This document shows, piece by piece, positions 1 to 8,696 of a stretch of 64,000 nt of DNA (position 1 is its first letter; each line of letters starts with the position of its first letter). The notes below the pieces were generated by a model. The model ran no database searches and was not told the origin of the DNA. It was given only the letters and a program-made list of their open reading frames with translations. The stretch comes from an uncultured Bacteroidota bacterium (lineage in GTDB: Bacteria > Bacteroidota > Bacteroidia > B-17B0 > Aurantibacillaceae): positions 1 to 64,000 of the forward strand of contig CALMMX010000079.1 of assembly GCA_937868545.1 (NCBI GenBank), written 5' to 3'. The position numbers were made by a program, and so were the translations under genes.

Positions 1-694
1 TAATTGTAATTAAACCATCAAATACTTCTGGAACTTCCATTTCGAATAAACGCTCTAAGAAAGTTGGCGCAGTACGAGACATGATTACAGAAGGTGTACC
101 ATTTTTTAATTCAACTTTAAAAACAACTGCTTTAACGCTATCTCCTTTTTTGAAAAAATCTGAAGGAATTTGCTCAGTTTTTGGAAGTAACAGTTCATTA
201 CCTTCATCATCTAACAACATAATTTCTTTTTTCCAAACTTGGTAAACCTCAGCATTAATAATATCACCAATACGCTCTTTGTATTTATTATAAATTCCTG
301 TTTTTTCTAACTCAAGAATCTTTTGAACTAAATTTTGACGAACTGATAACACGTTACGACGACCTATTTCATCTAATTTTACTAATTCAGTAACTTCTTC
401 ACCAATTTCAAAATCTGGCTCAATTTTATGAGCATCAGTTAAACTAATGTGTTTGTTTTCATCATAATCAAAACTATCTTCAGCAAACTCATCATCAACA
501 ATAGTTCTATTTTTATATATTTCAATATCTCCTTTATCAGGATTTACGATAATATCAAAGTTTTTATCCGTTCCGTATTTTTTAATTAACATGGTACGAA
601 ATACATCCTCAATTATACTCATTAATGTAGCACGATCGATGTTTTTGTCTTCTTTAAATAATGAGAACGATTCAATTAAATTTACACTTTCCAT
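1..694 (-). CDS. nusA: Transcription termination/antitermination protein NusA (3' part outside window)
   Basis: Partial gene: the start codon is at 694 and the reading frame runs off the left edge, leaving 231 residues. NusA binds RNA polymerase and nascent RNA and modulates pausing, termination and antitermination. The visible protein holds the NusA N-terminal polymerase-binding domain (about residues 1-125) and the S1 domain (about 130-200), ending in the characteristic SRT motif followed by FLERLFEMEVPEV, where the first KH domain begins. It lies 12 bases after rimP on the same strand, the widespread rimP-nusA order, so both should be read from the promoter upstream of rimP. Identification is firm; only the KH domains are missing because of the window edge. 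Confidence 0.96.
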   Translation of the reverse strand, partial: MESVNLIESFSLFKEDKNIDRATLMSIIEDVFRTMLIKKYGTDKNFDIIVNPDKGDIEIYKNRTIVDDEFAEDSFDYDENKHISLTDAHKIEPDFEIGEEVTELVKLDEIGRRNVLSVRQNLVQKILELEKTGIYNKYKERIGDIINAEVYQVWKKEIMLLDDEGNELLLPKTEQIPSDFFKKGDSVKAVVFKVELKNGTPSVIMSRTAPTFLERLFEMEVPEVFDGLITI

Positions 695-706
695 TGTTTT
701 GTTTTT

Positions 707-1171
707 TTAAAATGGTAATACTGATTTTGTTTCTTTTGTTTGATTATATGTTAGCGTTATATTTTCTACTACGGTATGATTTCCTTTTCCTACTGGTTTT
801 TTCTCTCTTCTAGTTTCTTCAATTACAAATTCATTATCATTAGCACTCATCAAAATTCCTTCGTGCTTTGCGCCTTCTTTAGTTACTACTTTTACTTTTG
901 TGCCTACGTACTTTTTATATTGAGCTACTACCTTAAAAGCTTCTGTTGCTCCTGGCGAAGATACCTGCAACTCAAAATCTTCTTTTTCTCTATCCAAGTT
1001 ACCTTCTACAAATCTGCTTAATTCAACGCAGTCGGCAATTAAAATATGGTTTGGCGCATCAATATAAATTTCAATCACACTTCCTTTCAAAATTTTTACA
1101 TCCACCAAAAACTTATCGGTGCCTGCAAAATGCTCATTGATTAGGTTAACTATTGTTTCTTTTTTTATCAT
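707..1171 (-). CDS. rimP: Ribosome maturation factor RimP
   Basis: RimP assists maturation of the 30S ribosomal subunit in the cytoplasm. The 154-residue product has the family's usual length and two-part build: an N-terminal alpha/beta domain, with the conserved stretch LQVSSPGATEAF near residues 67-78 matching the family's VSSPG signature, then an SH3-like C-terminal domain (about 85-150). It is the first gene of the leftward rimP-nusA unit. Its leader carries a Bacteroidetes-type promoter (1235-1266) and a terminator-like hairpin (1178-1205) ending only a few bases before the start codon, suggesting that the unit is controlled by attenuation. Confidence 0.93.
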   Translation of the reverse strand: MIKKETIVNLINEHFAGTDKFLVDVKILKGSVIEIYIDAPNHILIADCVELSRFVEGNLDREKEDFELQVSSPGATEAFKVVAQYKKYVGTKVKVVTKEGAKHEGILMSANDNEFVIEETRREKKPVGKGNHTVVENITLTYNQTKETKSVLPF

Positions 1172-1177
1172 TTTGGT

Positions 1178-1205
1178 AAAATAAAAAAGGGACTTATCGG
1201 TCCCT
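1178..1205 (-). terminator. Terminator-like hairpin (possible attenuator) in the rimP-nusA leader
   Basis: Read leftward, the leader contains AGGGAC, a 6-base loop CGATAA, GTCCCT, then a U tract (six U, A, four U). That is the layout of an intrinsic terminator, yet it sits between the rimP promoter and the rimP start codon at 1171. The opposite strand lacks a T run after the stem, so the signal is oriented for the rimP-nusA transcript. It could act as an attenuator or hide the start region; which is not decided by sequence alone. Confidence 0.55.
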
Positions 1206-1234
1206 CATCTTTTCTATCATCTAATTTTCGGGTA

Positions 1235-1266
1235 CAAATATAATCACTTCTTTCTTAAAAACCAAA
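1235..1266 (-). promoter_or_regulatory. Bacteroidetes-type promoter of rimP-nusA
   Basis: On the minus strand TTTG (1263-1266) is followed after 20 bases by TATATTTG (1235-1242), matching the Bacteroidetes primary sigma consensus TTTG/TAnnTTTG. Transcription would start near 1228, about 57 bases before the rimP start codon, so the hairpin at 1178-1205 is inside the transcript. Confidence 0.6.
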
Positions 1267-1337
1267 TAATATTAACGAAACTAAAGATGACTTTAATCGT
1301 AAAATCTATCAAAGACCCCCGAAATTAACGTTTAATC

Positions 1338-1380
1338 GTTTTTCAATTCATAAATTGTCCACTACTTTAAATTGAAAAAC
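1338..1380. repeat. Perfect 11-bp inverted repeat before the small membrane protein gene
   Basis: GTTTTTCAATT (1338-1348) and AATTGAAAAAC (1370-1380) are exact reverse complements separated by 21 bases, ending 16 bases before the start codon at 1397. It may be an operator or an RNA hairpin in the leader. No exact TAnnTTTG element was found beside it. Confidence 0.5.
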
Positions 1381-1396
1381 ATAATTTTTAAAAATT

Positions 1397-1705
1397 ATGG
1401 CAACAACAATTAAAGATTCAGGAAAAAAGGGCATTTTACTCACATCTGTGTTATTATCGCTCTCAATTTGTGCAAAGGCACAAGGCTCATCAAATTTTTT
1501 CACTAAAATTTATGATAACCTTATTAAGGACAGTCAGGCAAGTTTTTTTATCATTGCAGGGGTAATTGGCATTGGCGTATTGGCTTTTTTTATTTTAAAA
1601 ATTGCTAAGAAGTACGAAAAAGAAGATGAAAAAAATGGCAAAAACAACGTGCGACCAATTTCTCATCGCCATCATCATCATCGTGTGATTAAAAAATCGG
1701 CTTAG
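1397..1705 (+). CDS. Small membrane protein with histidine-rich tail, function unknown
   Basis: I do not recognise this 102-residue protein. It begins with a signal-like or membrane segment (about residues 12-29, ending in AKA), followed by a short stretch with conserved-looking FFTKIYDNLIKD, a strong second hydrophobic segment (about 49-68) and a charged tail rich in Lys, Glu and Asn. The tail ends with HRHHHH before a basic end, a natural histidine cluster that could bind metal. It sits alone between the divergent rimP unit and acpP, with an 11-bp inverted repeat just upstream and hairpins downstream. A membrane location is well supported; any role is unknown. Confidence 0.7.
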   Translation: MATTIKDSGKKGILLTSVLLSLSICAKAQGSSNFFTKIYDNLIKDSQASFFIIAGVIGIGVLAFFILKIAKKYEKEDEKNGKNNVRPISHRHHHHRVIKKSA

Positions 1706-1720
1706 GCTTAATTAAACAAA

Positions 1721-1756
1721 ATGGTAAAAAGCCGCATTTTATGCGTGAATTACCAT
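1721..1756. other. Two-part hairpin downstream of the small membrane protein gene
   Basis: ATGGTAA (1721-1727) pairs with TTACCAT (1750-1756); inside, after a small internal loop, CGCAT (1733-1737) pairs with ATGCG (1741-1745) across a TTT loop. No T run follows directly, so it is not a classical terminator on its own. Confidence 0.45.
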
Positions 1757-1767
1757 TATCAGTTAGT

Positions 1768-1832
1768 AAAAAAAAGATGTTTTTTGATTAATTGTTTGAT
1801 AAACAGTTAATTACTAAATGTCTTTTTTTTTT
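1768..1832 (+). terminator. Possible terminator between the membrane protein gene and acpP
   Basis: An inner stem of 11 pairs with one G-T pair (1787-1797 with 1801-1811, loop GAT) lies inside an outer A-run/T-run pairing (1768-1777 with 1821-1830), and a run of ten T ends it. It would stop transcription arriving from 1397-1705. The T run overlaps the upstream element of the acpP promoter. Confidence 0.45.
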
Positions 1833-1859
1833 GTTTTTTAATTCATACAACTATCTTTG
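1830..1859 (+). promoter_or_regulatory. Promoter of acpP-fabF-rnc
   Basis: TTTG at 1830-1833, an 18-base spacer and TATCTTTG at 1852-1859 match the Bacteroidetes primary promoter consensus, 25 bases before the acpP start codon. Confidence 0.7.
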
Positions 1860-1884
1860 TCCCGAATTTAAAAACTAAAACACA

Positions 1885-2124
1885 ATGTCAGACATTTCAT
1901 CAAAAGTAAAATCTATCATCGTAGATAAATTAGGTGTAGAAGAAAAAGAAGTAACTCCAACAGCAAGTTTCACTAATGATTTAGGTGCTGATTCTTTGGA
2001 TACAGTAGAATTAATTATGGAATTTGAAAAAGAATTCAATATTGCTATTCCAGATGATCAAGCTGAGAAAATTGCTACAGTAGGTGATGCAATTTCTTAT
2101 ATTGAAGCAAACGCTAAAAACTAA
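1885..2124 (+). CDS. acpP: Acyl carrier protein of primary fatty acid synthesis
   Basis: This 79-residue acidic protein carries growing acyl chains on a 4'-phosphopantetheine arm during type II fatty acid synthesis. The attachment serine is Ser37 in the motif [10 protein letters not shown], and length and helix pattern are typical of AcpP. It is directly followed by fabF (22-base gap) and rnc, an order common in Bacteroidota, and has a clear promoter at 1830-1859. A second, more divergent ACP lies at 54615 in the polyene-like cluster; this one is the housekeeping copy judging by neighbours. Confidence 0.96.
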   Translation: MSDISSKVKSIIVDKLGVEEKEVTPTASFTNDLGADSLDTVELIMEFEKEFNIAIPDDQAEKIATVGDAISYIEANAKN

Positions 2125-2146
2125 GATCTAACTTAAACATTTTTTT

Positions 2147-3400
2147 ATGCAATTTAAGCGCGTAGTAGTTACGGGACTTGGTGCTGTTACCCCTTTGGGA
2201 AGCACTGTTGACGATTATTGGAATAATTTAATAAACGGCGTAAGTGGTGCTGCAACTATTAAGCGCTTTGATGCATCAAAATTTAAAACAAAATTTGCCT
2301 GTGAGGTAAAAGGCTTTAAGCTTGAGGACTATTTTGATAGAAAAGAAGCTCAACGTTTAGACGCGTTTTCTCATTACGGTATTGCAGCTTCTGTGCAAGC
2401 TGTAAAAGATTCGGGTATTGATGCTGAAGGAATTGATAAAAATGAAATTGGTGTTATTTGGGGTTCTGGTATTGGAGGTTTAGATACTTTTCAAACAGAA
2501 ACTTTTAACTTTGCCAAAGGTGATGGTACTCCTCGATTTAATCCTTTCTTTATCCCTAAAATGATTGCCGATATATGTTCAGGACATATTTCTATTCGTT
2601 TTGGATTTAGAGGGCCTAATTTCACAACTGTTTCTGCCTGCGCTTCTTCAACTACAGCTTTAATTGATGCTTTTACCTACATACGTTTAGGTAGAGCAAA
2701 TGCAATTATTACTGGTGGTTCTGAAGCAGCAATTAATGAAAGTGGAATTGGCGGGTTTAACGCATGCCAAGCAATGAGTTTAAATAATGATAGTCCTGAA
2801 ACAGCATCTCGCCCATATGACAAAACCCGTGATGGTTTTGTATTAGGTGAAGGTGGTGCTGCATTAGTGCTTGAAGAATTAGACCATGCCCTAGCACGTG
2901 GCGCAAAAATTTATGCCGAAATTATTGGTGGTGGAATGAGTGGTGATGCATATCATATTACTGCTCCACACCCAGAAGGATTAGGCGCAACATTAGTAAT
3001 GAATAGAGCATTAAAAGATGCAAATATTTCTCCTAATGAAATTGATTACATTAATACACATGGCACAAGTACTCCACTTGGTGATGGCGCTGAATTGAAA
3101 GCTATTACAAATGTATTTGGCGAACAAGCTTATAAAATGAACATTAGTTCAACAAAATCTATGACAGGTCACTTATTAGGTGCTGCAGGTGCTGTTGAAG
3201 CTATTGCAACTGTTTTAGCTGTTAAAAATGATATTGTACCTCCTACAATTAATCATGTGTATGCTGACCCAGAAATTGATCCAAAATTAAATCTAACGTT
3301 TAATAAAGCGCAACAAAGAACTATTAATGTTGCTATTAGTAATACGTTTGGTTTTGGTGGACACAATGCTGCGGTTGTGGTAAAAAAATACAAAGCTTAA
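2147..3400 (+). CDS. fabF: 3-oxoacyl-ACP synthase II
   Basis: FabF condenses malonyl-ACP with acyl-ACP in chain elongation. The 417-residue protein has the complete thiolase-fold ketosynthase active site: Cys165 in TVSACASST, His305 in NTHGTSTPLGD, Lys337 in SSTKSMTGH and His342, and the C-terminal SNTFGFGGHNA loop. Full length, no anomalies. It lies between acpP and rnc and is presumably co-transcribed with both; rnc starts 7 bases after its stop. Confidence 0.96.
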   Translation: MQFKRVVVTGLGAVTPLGSTVDDYWNNLINGVSGAATIKRFDASKFKTKFACEVKGFKLEDYFDRKEAQRLDAFSHYGIAASVQAVKDSGIDAEGIDKNEIGVIWGSGIGGLDTFQTETFNFAKGDGTPRFNPFFIPKMIADICSGHISIRFGFRGPNFTTVSACASSTTALIDAFTYIRLGRANAIITGGSEAAINESGIGGFNACQAMSLNNDSPETASRPYDKTRDGFVLGEGGAALVLEELDHALARGAKIYAEIIGGGMSGDAYHITAPHPEGLGATLVMNRALKDANISPNEIDYINTHGTSTPLGDGAELKAITNVFGEQAYKMNISSTKSMTGHLLGAAGAVEAIATVLAVKNDIVPPTINHVYADPEIDPKLNLTFNKAQQRTINVAISNTFGFGGHNAAVVVKKYKA

Positions 3401-3407
3401 ATTTACT

Positions 3408-4130
3408 TTGAATCGTTTATTTTCTGTTTTAACACCATTATCAAAAGAAGATAAAGAGTTTAAACAAAAACTAAAAAACATTCTTGGATTTAATCCAACT
3501 AACTTGGCATTGTATAAACAAGCCTTTAGACATAGCAGTTCTACTCATGAAATAAATGAACATTTACAAAGCAATGAACGTTTAGAGTTCTTAGGAGATG
3601 CCATACTTGGTGCTATAATTGGCGAATATTTATTTAAGCTATTTCCAAAAAAAGACGAAGGATTTTTAACTCAAATGAGAAGCAGAATTGTAAATGGAAA
3701 AAACCTATTTACTTTATCTCGCAAATTTGGATTAGATGCCCTGCTACAATCGCGTCTCACAAAAAAAGAGCAACTCAATTCATCGGCATATGGCGATGTA
3801 TTTGAAGCATTTATTGGTGCTATTTATCTAGATAAAGGATTCGAAAAAACAAAATCTTTCATTTTAAATTCTATTGTAAAATTCCATTTGGATATTAATG
3901 AATTACAAGAAAACGATACCGATTACAAATCGCAGTTTCAAATAATAATGCAAAGACAAAAGAAACAATTTGAATACGTTGTTTTGAGTAATGAGTTTAA
4001 TGGAAAAGAAAAAACCTATGTTGTTCAACTAAATGCAGATGGTATTGAGCTTAGTAAGTTTGAACACAAATCGAAAAAAGTGGCTGAACAAAAAGCAGCA
4101 CAGCTAGCTTTAGAAGGGCTAGAAGCATAA
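3408..4130 (+). CDS. rnc: Ribonuclease III
   Basis: RNase III cleaves double-stranded RNA, including rRNA precursors. The 240-residue protein shows the signature ERLEFLGDAILG (residues 57-68) and the second acidic patch YGDVFEAFIGAIYLDKG, followed by a C-terminal dsRNA-binding domain (about 165-238) ending in KKVAEQKAAQLALEGL. The start is read as TTG at 3408, 7 bases after the fabF stop, since no ATG occurs before the catalytic domain; this suggests translational coupling to fabF. Confidence 0.94.
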   Translation: MNRLFSVLTPLSKEDKEFKQKLKNILGFNPTNLALYKQAFRHSSSTHEINEHLQSNERLEFLGDAILGAIIGEYLFKLFPKKDEGFLTQMRSRIVNGKNLFTLSRKFGLDALLQSRLTKKEQLNSSAYGDVFEAFIGAIYLDKGFEKTKSFILNSIVKFHLDINELQENDTDYKSQFQIIMQRQKKQFEYVVLSNEFNGKEKTYVVQLNADGIELSKFEHKSKKVAEQKAAQLALEGLEA

Positions 4131-4170
4131 CATGTAAACTATTAAATGTTATACGACTTTAGTTGAACCT

Positions 4171-5073
4171 TTAGTCAACAGAAATATAATCTTTACTGTA
4201 ATATACTCCTTTTGCCTCTTTTTCTAATTGCAATATAAGGTCGTTTGCTAAACTACTAGCTCCAAATCTAAACCATTTATTATCGAGCCAAGCGTTTCCT
4301 AAAGTTTCATGAACCATTACTAAATACTGAATTGCACTTTTTGCTGTGCTAATTCCTCCAGCAGGCTTCATACCCACCATAGTTCCTGTTTTGTAAAAAT
4401 AATCTTTAATGGCATCTAGCATAACCAGCGTTACTGGCATTGTAGCCGCAACTCCAATTTTTCCGGTTGATGTTTTTATAAAATCGGCCCCTGCATAAAT
4501 TGCAATATCACTTGCTTTACGAACATTATCTAAAGTAGAGATTTCGCCAGTTTCAAAAATTACTTTTAAACGTGCATTATGTTTTTTACAAGCATCTTTA
4601 ATTGTAGCTATTTCATCAAAAACAAAATTATAATTTCCTTTTAAAAATTCTCCACGGCTTATAACCATATCAATTTCATCAGCACCATTATCTAGAGCTA
4701 ACTGAGTATCTAATAGTTTAATTTGTAGAGTTGAATTACCACTAGGAAAAGCTGTAGAAACAGATGCAACTTTTACATTACTTCCTTTTAGAGCATCTTT
4801 AGCAGTTTTTACAAAAGTAGGATATACACATACTGCCGCTGTACTTGGTAAATCAGGTAAAGCATCATGTGGATGCATAGCTTTATAACACATTTGTTTT
4901 ACCTTTCCATCAGTATCTTTACCTTCAAGAGTAGTTAAATCAATCATATTTAAGGCTAGTTTCAGAGCTTGAACCTTACTGCCTTTTTTAATACTTCTAG
5001 TGTTAAAACGTGCAATTCGTTCCTCAATTCCTACCTGATCTATAGTTGGGCTATTATGTGTATTATAACTCAT
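4171..5073 (-). CDS. deoC: Deoxyribose-phosphate aldolase
   Basis: DeoC converts 2-deoxyribose 5-phosphate to glyceraldehyde 3-phosphate and acetaldehyde in nucleoside salvage. The 300-residue protein is of the longer DeoC type. Visible active-site elements are the Schiff-base lysine Lys200 in ADFIKTSTGK, the second lysine Lys236 in GMKPAGGI, and the early AVCVYPTFV strand. It converges on rnc across 40 bases and diverges from cysC. A TATATTTG element lies 27 bases before the start. No other deo genes adjoin it. Confidence 0.95.
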   Translation of the reverse strand: MSYNTHNSPTIDQVGIEERIARFNTRSIKKGSKVQALKLALNMIDLTTLEGKDTDGKVKQMCYKAMHPHDALPDLPSTAAVCVYPTFVKTAKDALKGSNVKVASVSTAFPSGNSTLQIKLLDTQLALDNGADEIDMVISRGEFLKGNYNFVFDEIATIKDACKKHNARLKVIFETGEISTLDNVRKASDIAIYAGADFIKTSTGKIGVAATMPVTLVMLDAIKDYFYKTGTMVGMKPAGGISTAKSAIQYLVMVHETLGNAWLDNKWFRFGASSLANDLILQLEKEAKGVYYSKDYISVD

Positions 5074-5099
5074 ATTTTATTCCTAGTGTTTTATTAAAT

Positions 5100-5107
5100 C
5101 AAATATA
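5100..5107 (-). promoter_or_regulatory. -7 element upstream of deoC
   Basis: On the minus strand the octamer is TATATTTG, an exact TAnnTTTG match, 27 bases before the deoC start at 5073. No TTTG is seen at the expected distance upstream, so only the -7 element is supported. Confidence 0.45.
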
Positions 5108-5146
5108 AAATAAATTATTGTATTTTTAAGTTCTAAAATCAGAATT

Positions 5147-5749
5147 TTGAAAATTAATAGTAACGTTTTTTCTGGTCAAACCGAATTGGTTAGTAGTGCT
5201 GATAAAGAAAATAAATTATCGCATAAAGGAATTGTTATATGGATGACTGGTTACTCAGGATCTGGAAAAACAACTCTTGCCTATAATTTAGAAAAAAGAT
5301 TATTTGATGAAGGTATCTTAACTAAGGTATTAGATGGAGACGTATTACGATTAGGTTTAAATAAAGACCTTGGTTTTAGCATGGAAGATCGTACTGAAAA
5401 TATAAGAAGAACAGCCGAACTTGCCAAGCAGCTTGCGAGTTGTGGCATTGTGGTTATATGTAGTTTAATTACCCCAACAGAAAATTTAAGAGCACTTGCT
5501 GAAAACATAATTGGTGAACAACATTTTATTTTATACCATATTGCAACTCCTATGTTAGTGTGCGAAAAACGTGATGTTAAAGGCCATTATGCAAAGGCAA
5601 GAACAGGAGAAATGAAAAATTTTACTGGAGTATCTAACCCATTTGAAGAGCCAAAAAACGCTCTATATAGCTTAGATACAAGTACAATTAATATTGATGA
5701 TAGTGTAGAGATTTTGTTTAACGATGTATTTCCTTTAATAACAATTTAA
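5147..5749 (+). CDS. cysC: Adenylylsulfate (APS) kinase
   Basis: APS kinase phosphorylates adenylylsulfate to PAPS, the donor for sulfate reduction or sulfation. The 200-residue protein has the P-loop GYSGSGKTT (residues 35-43), the DGDVLRLGLNKDLGFS and DRTENIRR motifs and the late KARTGEMKNFTGV motif that closes over the substrate, so it looks intact. The start is read as TTG at 5147; a later ATG at residue 33 would remove the strand before the P-loop. No cysD, cysN or cysH is nearby. It overlaps the following FemAB/GNAT-like gene by one base (TAATG), so the two are very likely co-expressed. Confidence 0.9.
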   Translation: MKINSNVFSGQTELVSSADKENKLSHKGIVIWMTGYSGSGKTTLAYNLEKRLFDEGILTKVLDGDVLRLGLNKDLGFSMEDRTENIRRTAELAKQLASCGIVVICSLITPTENLRALAENIIGEQHFILYHIATPMLVCEKRDVKGHYAKARTGEMKNFTGVSNPFEEPKNALYSLDTSTINIDDSVEILFNDVFPLITI

Positions 5750-6990
5750 TGTTTTTATTTTGCGATAACCGAATTAAGCGAGATGCTTTTAAAACAAACA
5801 AAAAACTGTTTGGCAATTTTAATACGTCATGTTTTGACAGTATAACATCTATACCTGCAAATGATTGGAATGAGGCCGTTAAAAACAATAATGCGTTTTT
5901 AACTTTATCTTATTTAAACATTCTTCACAAACAAGAATCAGATAGTTTTAGATTTAGATATGTAATTGTTTATAATCGTAAAAAACCTATAGGTGTAGTT
6001 TACTTTCAAATAAATGATTTTTCTGCTTCCATATTTGGAGAAATGATTTCGGATAAATTTAATGAAGTAAAAAGCAAACGCACTTCTCTCTTTCAAAAAT
6101 ACATAAAGCATAATAGCAATGAAACAGTTATGCGCTTGCTTACTTGCGGAAATAACTATATAAGCGGAGAGCATGGATTTTATTTAAACATTAATAGCAA
6201 AAAAACAATATTTAAAATAATTGAAGCAGTAATTGATAATGTTGCAAAAGCAGAAAAATTAAGAGGTAAAATATCGGCAGTATTAGTAAAAGATTTTTAT
6301 GAAGATGGTTTTGCAAATAAGAGTCGCTGGTTTTGTACAAATTTTATTCGTTTTAAAGTTGAACCAAATATGTTGGTTACAATTCCTAACACTATTTCAA
6401 CCATTGATGAATACATTGCAAGTTATTCTAAAAAATACCGAAACAGAGCTAAAGGCATTTTAAAAGCAAGTAGTGTTTTACAAAAAAAACGTTTGGCAAT
6501 TAATGAGCTTCATTTGTATTGCGAAGAAATGTGTTCACTTTATTTACAAGTTTATAATAATGCCAAATTTAAACTTGCTTGCGTTACTAAAGATTATTTT
6601 CTTGAAGCATTTGGCTCCCAAAAAGATTTATTTTATGTAGATGCTTGGTTTTTAAATGGGAAAATGGTTTCGTTTGCAAGTGGATTTTATTTAGCACATG
6701 AATTAGAGGCACACTATATTGGATTTGATTATTCAATAAATAAAGAATATGAATTATATCAAACAATTTTGTACAGTTATATTGAGGAAGCAATTAAAGT
6801 AAATAAAAAACAAATTAATTTAGGAAGAACTGCCTCAGAAATAAAGTCAACTGTTGGTGCAAAAGCACATGATTTATTTTGCTACATAAAACCACAAAAT
6901 ACTGTATCGCGCTTAATTTTAAAACCATTTATGCAGTTTTTACAACCAACCGAATGGGTTCCAAGAAATCCGTTTAAGGAGGTTGAATAA
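5749..6990 (+). CDS. FemAB/CelD-like GNAT-fold protein coupled to cysC
   Basis: The 413-residue protein resembles the GNAT-fold acyltransferase/aminoacyltransferase group annotated as FemAB-like, BioF2-like or CelD-like; these act on cell-wall or exopolysaccharide precursors, but the substrate here is unknown. Supporting segments: an N-terminal half with NNAFLTLSYLNILHKQ and a C-terminal half with YSKKYRNRAKGIL, a long helix, then VDAWFLNGKMVSFASGFYL and LNLGRTASEIKSTVGAKAHD-like residues (actual: INLGRTASEIKSTVGAKA), typical of the acetyl-CoA-binding GNAT lobe in this group. The start codon overlaps the cysC stop. Family assignment is by pattern only; a role with PAPS or a sulfated product is inference. 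Confidence 0.65.
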   Translation: MFLFCDNRIKRDAFKTNKKLFGNFNTSCFDSITSIPANDWNEAVKNNNAFLTLSYLNILHKQESDSFRFRYVIVYNRKKPIGVVYFQINDFSASIFGEMISDKFNEVKSKRTSLFQKYIKHNSNETVMRLLTCGNNYISGEHGFYLNINSKKTIFKIIEAVIDNVAKAEKLRGKISAVLVKDFYEDGFANKSRWFCTNFIRFKVEPNMLVTIPNTISTIDEYIASYSKKYRNRAKGILKASSVLQKKRLAINELHLYCEEMCSLYLQVYNNAKFKLACVTKDYFLEAFGSQKDLFYVDAWFLNGKMVSFASGFYLAHELEAHYIGFDYSINKEYELYQTILYSYIEEAIKVNKKQINLGRTASEIKSTVGAKAHDLFCYIKPQNTVSRLILKPFMQFLQPTEWVPRNPFKEVE

Positions 6991-7102
6991 AATCTTAATC
7001 ATTTAGGCAATATTTCATCAAACATTCAAAGTATTATTAGATGACAAAGTCCCTTTAAAATTCATCCTTTTTAGTATCTTTAACATCTTAAATTTTAACT
7101 TA

Positions 7103-8686
7103 ATGAGTTTTTTAGAAGAATTACATAGGCGTAAGACATTTGCTATTATTGCCCATCCAGATGCTGGTAAAACGACCCTTACCGAAAAACTATTATTATT
7201 TGGTGGTGCAATACAAACAGCAGGTGCAGTAAAATCGAACAAAATAAAAAAAGCAACTACTTCCGATTTCATGGAAATTGAGAAACAACGTGGTATCTCA
7301 GTTTCAACATCGGTTATGGCATTTGATTACCGTAATTTTAAAGTAAATATTTTAGATACACCTGGTCACGAAGACTTTGCTGAAGACACTTACAGAACTT
7401 TATCAGCAGTAGATAGTGTAATAATGGTTATTGATTGTGTAAAAGGAGTTGAGCCACAAACACGTAAATTATTGGAAGTATGTCGTATGCGCAATACACC
7501 TGTAATTGTATTTGTAAATAAAATGGACCGCGAAGGGCAAAATGCCTTTGATTTATTGGATGAAATTGAAAAGGAATTAAAAATAAGAGTTCGTCCATTA
7601 ACTTGGCCTATTGGTATTGGTAAATCGTTTAAAGGTGTTTATAATTTATACGAAAAAAAATTATCCCTATTTCAAGGAGATAGCAAAACAACAGTAGAAG
7701 AAAGCATCACCATTGATGATATTAACGATACTCAAATTGAAAAATATATTAATGAAGATTTTGCAAATCAATTAAGAACTGATATTGAATTAATTGACGG
7801 TGTATACGATAATTTTAATAAAGAAGAATATTTAAAAGCAAATGTTAGCCCTGTATTTTTTGGTAGTGCTGTAAATAATTTTGGTATTAAAGAATTATTA
7901 GATTGTTTTGTTGAAATTGCTCCAACACCGCAAGGTAGAGATACTGATAATGCTGGAGAAATACACCCTGATTCATCAAAATTTAGTGGATTTATTTTTA
8001 AAATACATGCCAATTTAGACCCAAAACACAGAGATAGGATTGCTTTTTTAAGAATTGTATCGGGCAAGTTTGAACGAAACAAATATTATTACAATGTACG
8101 CGAACAAAAAGACATGCGCTTTAGTAACCCTACAGCATTTATGGCTCAACAAAAATCTGTAATCGACGAATCGTTTCCTGGAGATGTAATTGGTTTATAT
8201 GATGCAGGAAATTTTAAAATTGGTGACACATTAACGGAAGGTGCTAAATTTAATTTTAGAGGTATTCCAAGTTTTTCTCCTGAGTTATTTAAATACGTTA
8301 CAAACTTAGACCCAATGAAAACTAAGCAACTACAAAAAGGCTTAGAGCAATTAACAGATGAAGGGGTTGCACAATTATTTACTAAAAAAGCAGATGGCCG
8401 AAAAGTTGTAGGAACCGTTGGAGCATTACAATTTGAAGTTATTCAGCATCGTTTAAAAAGTGAATACAATGCCTCTTGCGGTTATGATTCAATAAATTTA
8501 TACAAAGCATTGTGGATAGAATGTAACGATAAGAAAAAACTAGATGAATTTTTAATTGACAAAGCAAATCATATTGCCTACGATAAAGAAAATCGTTTAG
8601 TGTTTTTGGCAGAATCTGCTTGGCTTTTAGAAATGGCACAAACCAAATTCCCTGAAATTAAATTTCATTTAAAGAGTGAGTTTTAA
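7103..8686 (+). CDS. prfC: Peptide chain release factor 3
   Basis: RF3 is the GTPase that recycles RF1/RF2 from the ribosome after termination. The 527-residue protein has the G1 motif [12 protein letters not shown] (with RF3's Ala-Gly-Lys), switch region [12 protein letters not shown]3 DTPGHEDF, G4 NKMD, and the RF3-type later domains (about 290-527), which separate it from EF-G. It is a single gene with 112 bases upstream and a weak -7-like element (TATCTTTA) near 7074. Confidence 0.95.
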   Translation: MSFLEELHRRKTFAIIAHPDAGKTTLTEKLLLFGGAIQTAGAVKSNKIKKATTSDFMEIEKQRGISVSTSVMAFDYRNFKVNILDTPGHEDFAEDTYRTLSAVDSVIMVIDCVKGVEPQTRKLLEVCRMRNTPVIVFVNKMDREGQNAFDLLDEIEKELKIRVRPLTWPIGIGKSFKGVYNLYEKKLSLFQGDSKTTVEESITIDDINDTQIEKYINEDFANQLRTDIELIDGVYDNFNKEEYLKANVSPVFFGSAVNNFGIKELLDCFVEIAPTPQGRDTDNAGEIHPDSSKFSGFIFKIHANLDPKHRDRIAFLRIVSGKFERNKYYYNVREQKDMRFSNPTAFMAQQKSVIDESFPGDVIGLYDAGNFKIGDTLTEGAKFNFRGIPSFSPELFKYVTNLDPMKTKQLQKGLEQLTDEGVAQLFTKKADGRKVVGTVGALQFEVIQHRLKSEYNASCGYDSINLYKALWIECNDKKKLDEFLIDKANHIAYDKENRLVFLAESAWLLEMAQTKFPEIKFHLKSEF

Positions 8687-8696
8687 TTTTATTGGA

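Noticed and set aside
776-1140. Plus-strand open frames opposite rimP
   Set aside because: They are complementary-strand shadows: low-complexity Phe/Tyr/Ser-rich translation, no start context, and rimP on the other strand is a clear family member.
4131-4170. Terminator between rnc and deoC
   Set aside because: Only a 4-bp pairing (GACT/AGTC) around a long loop is visible and there is no T run.
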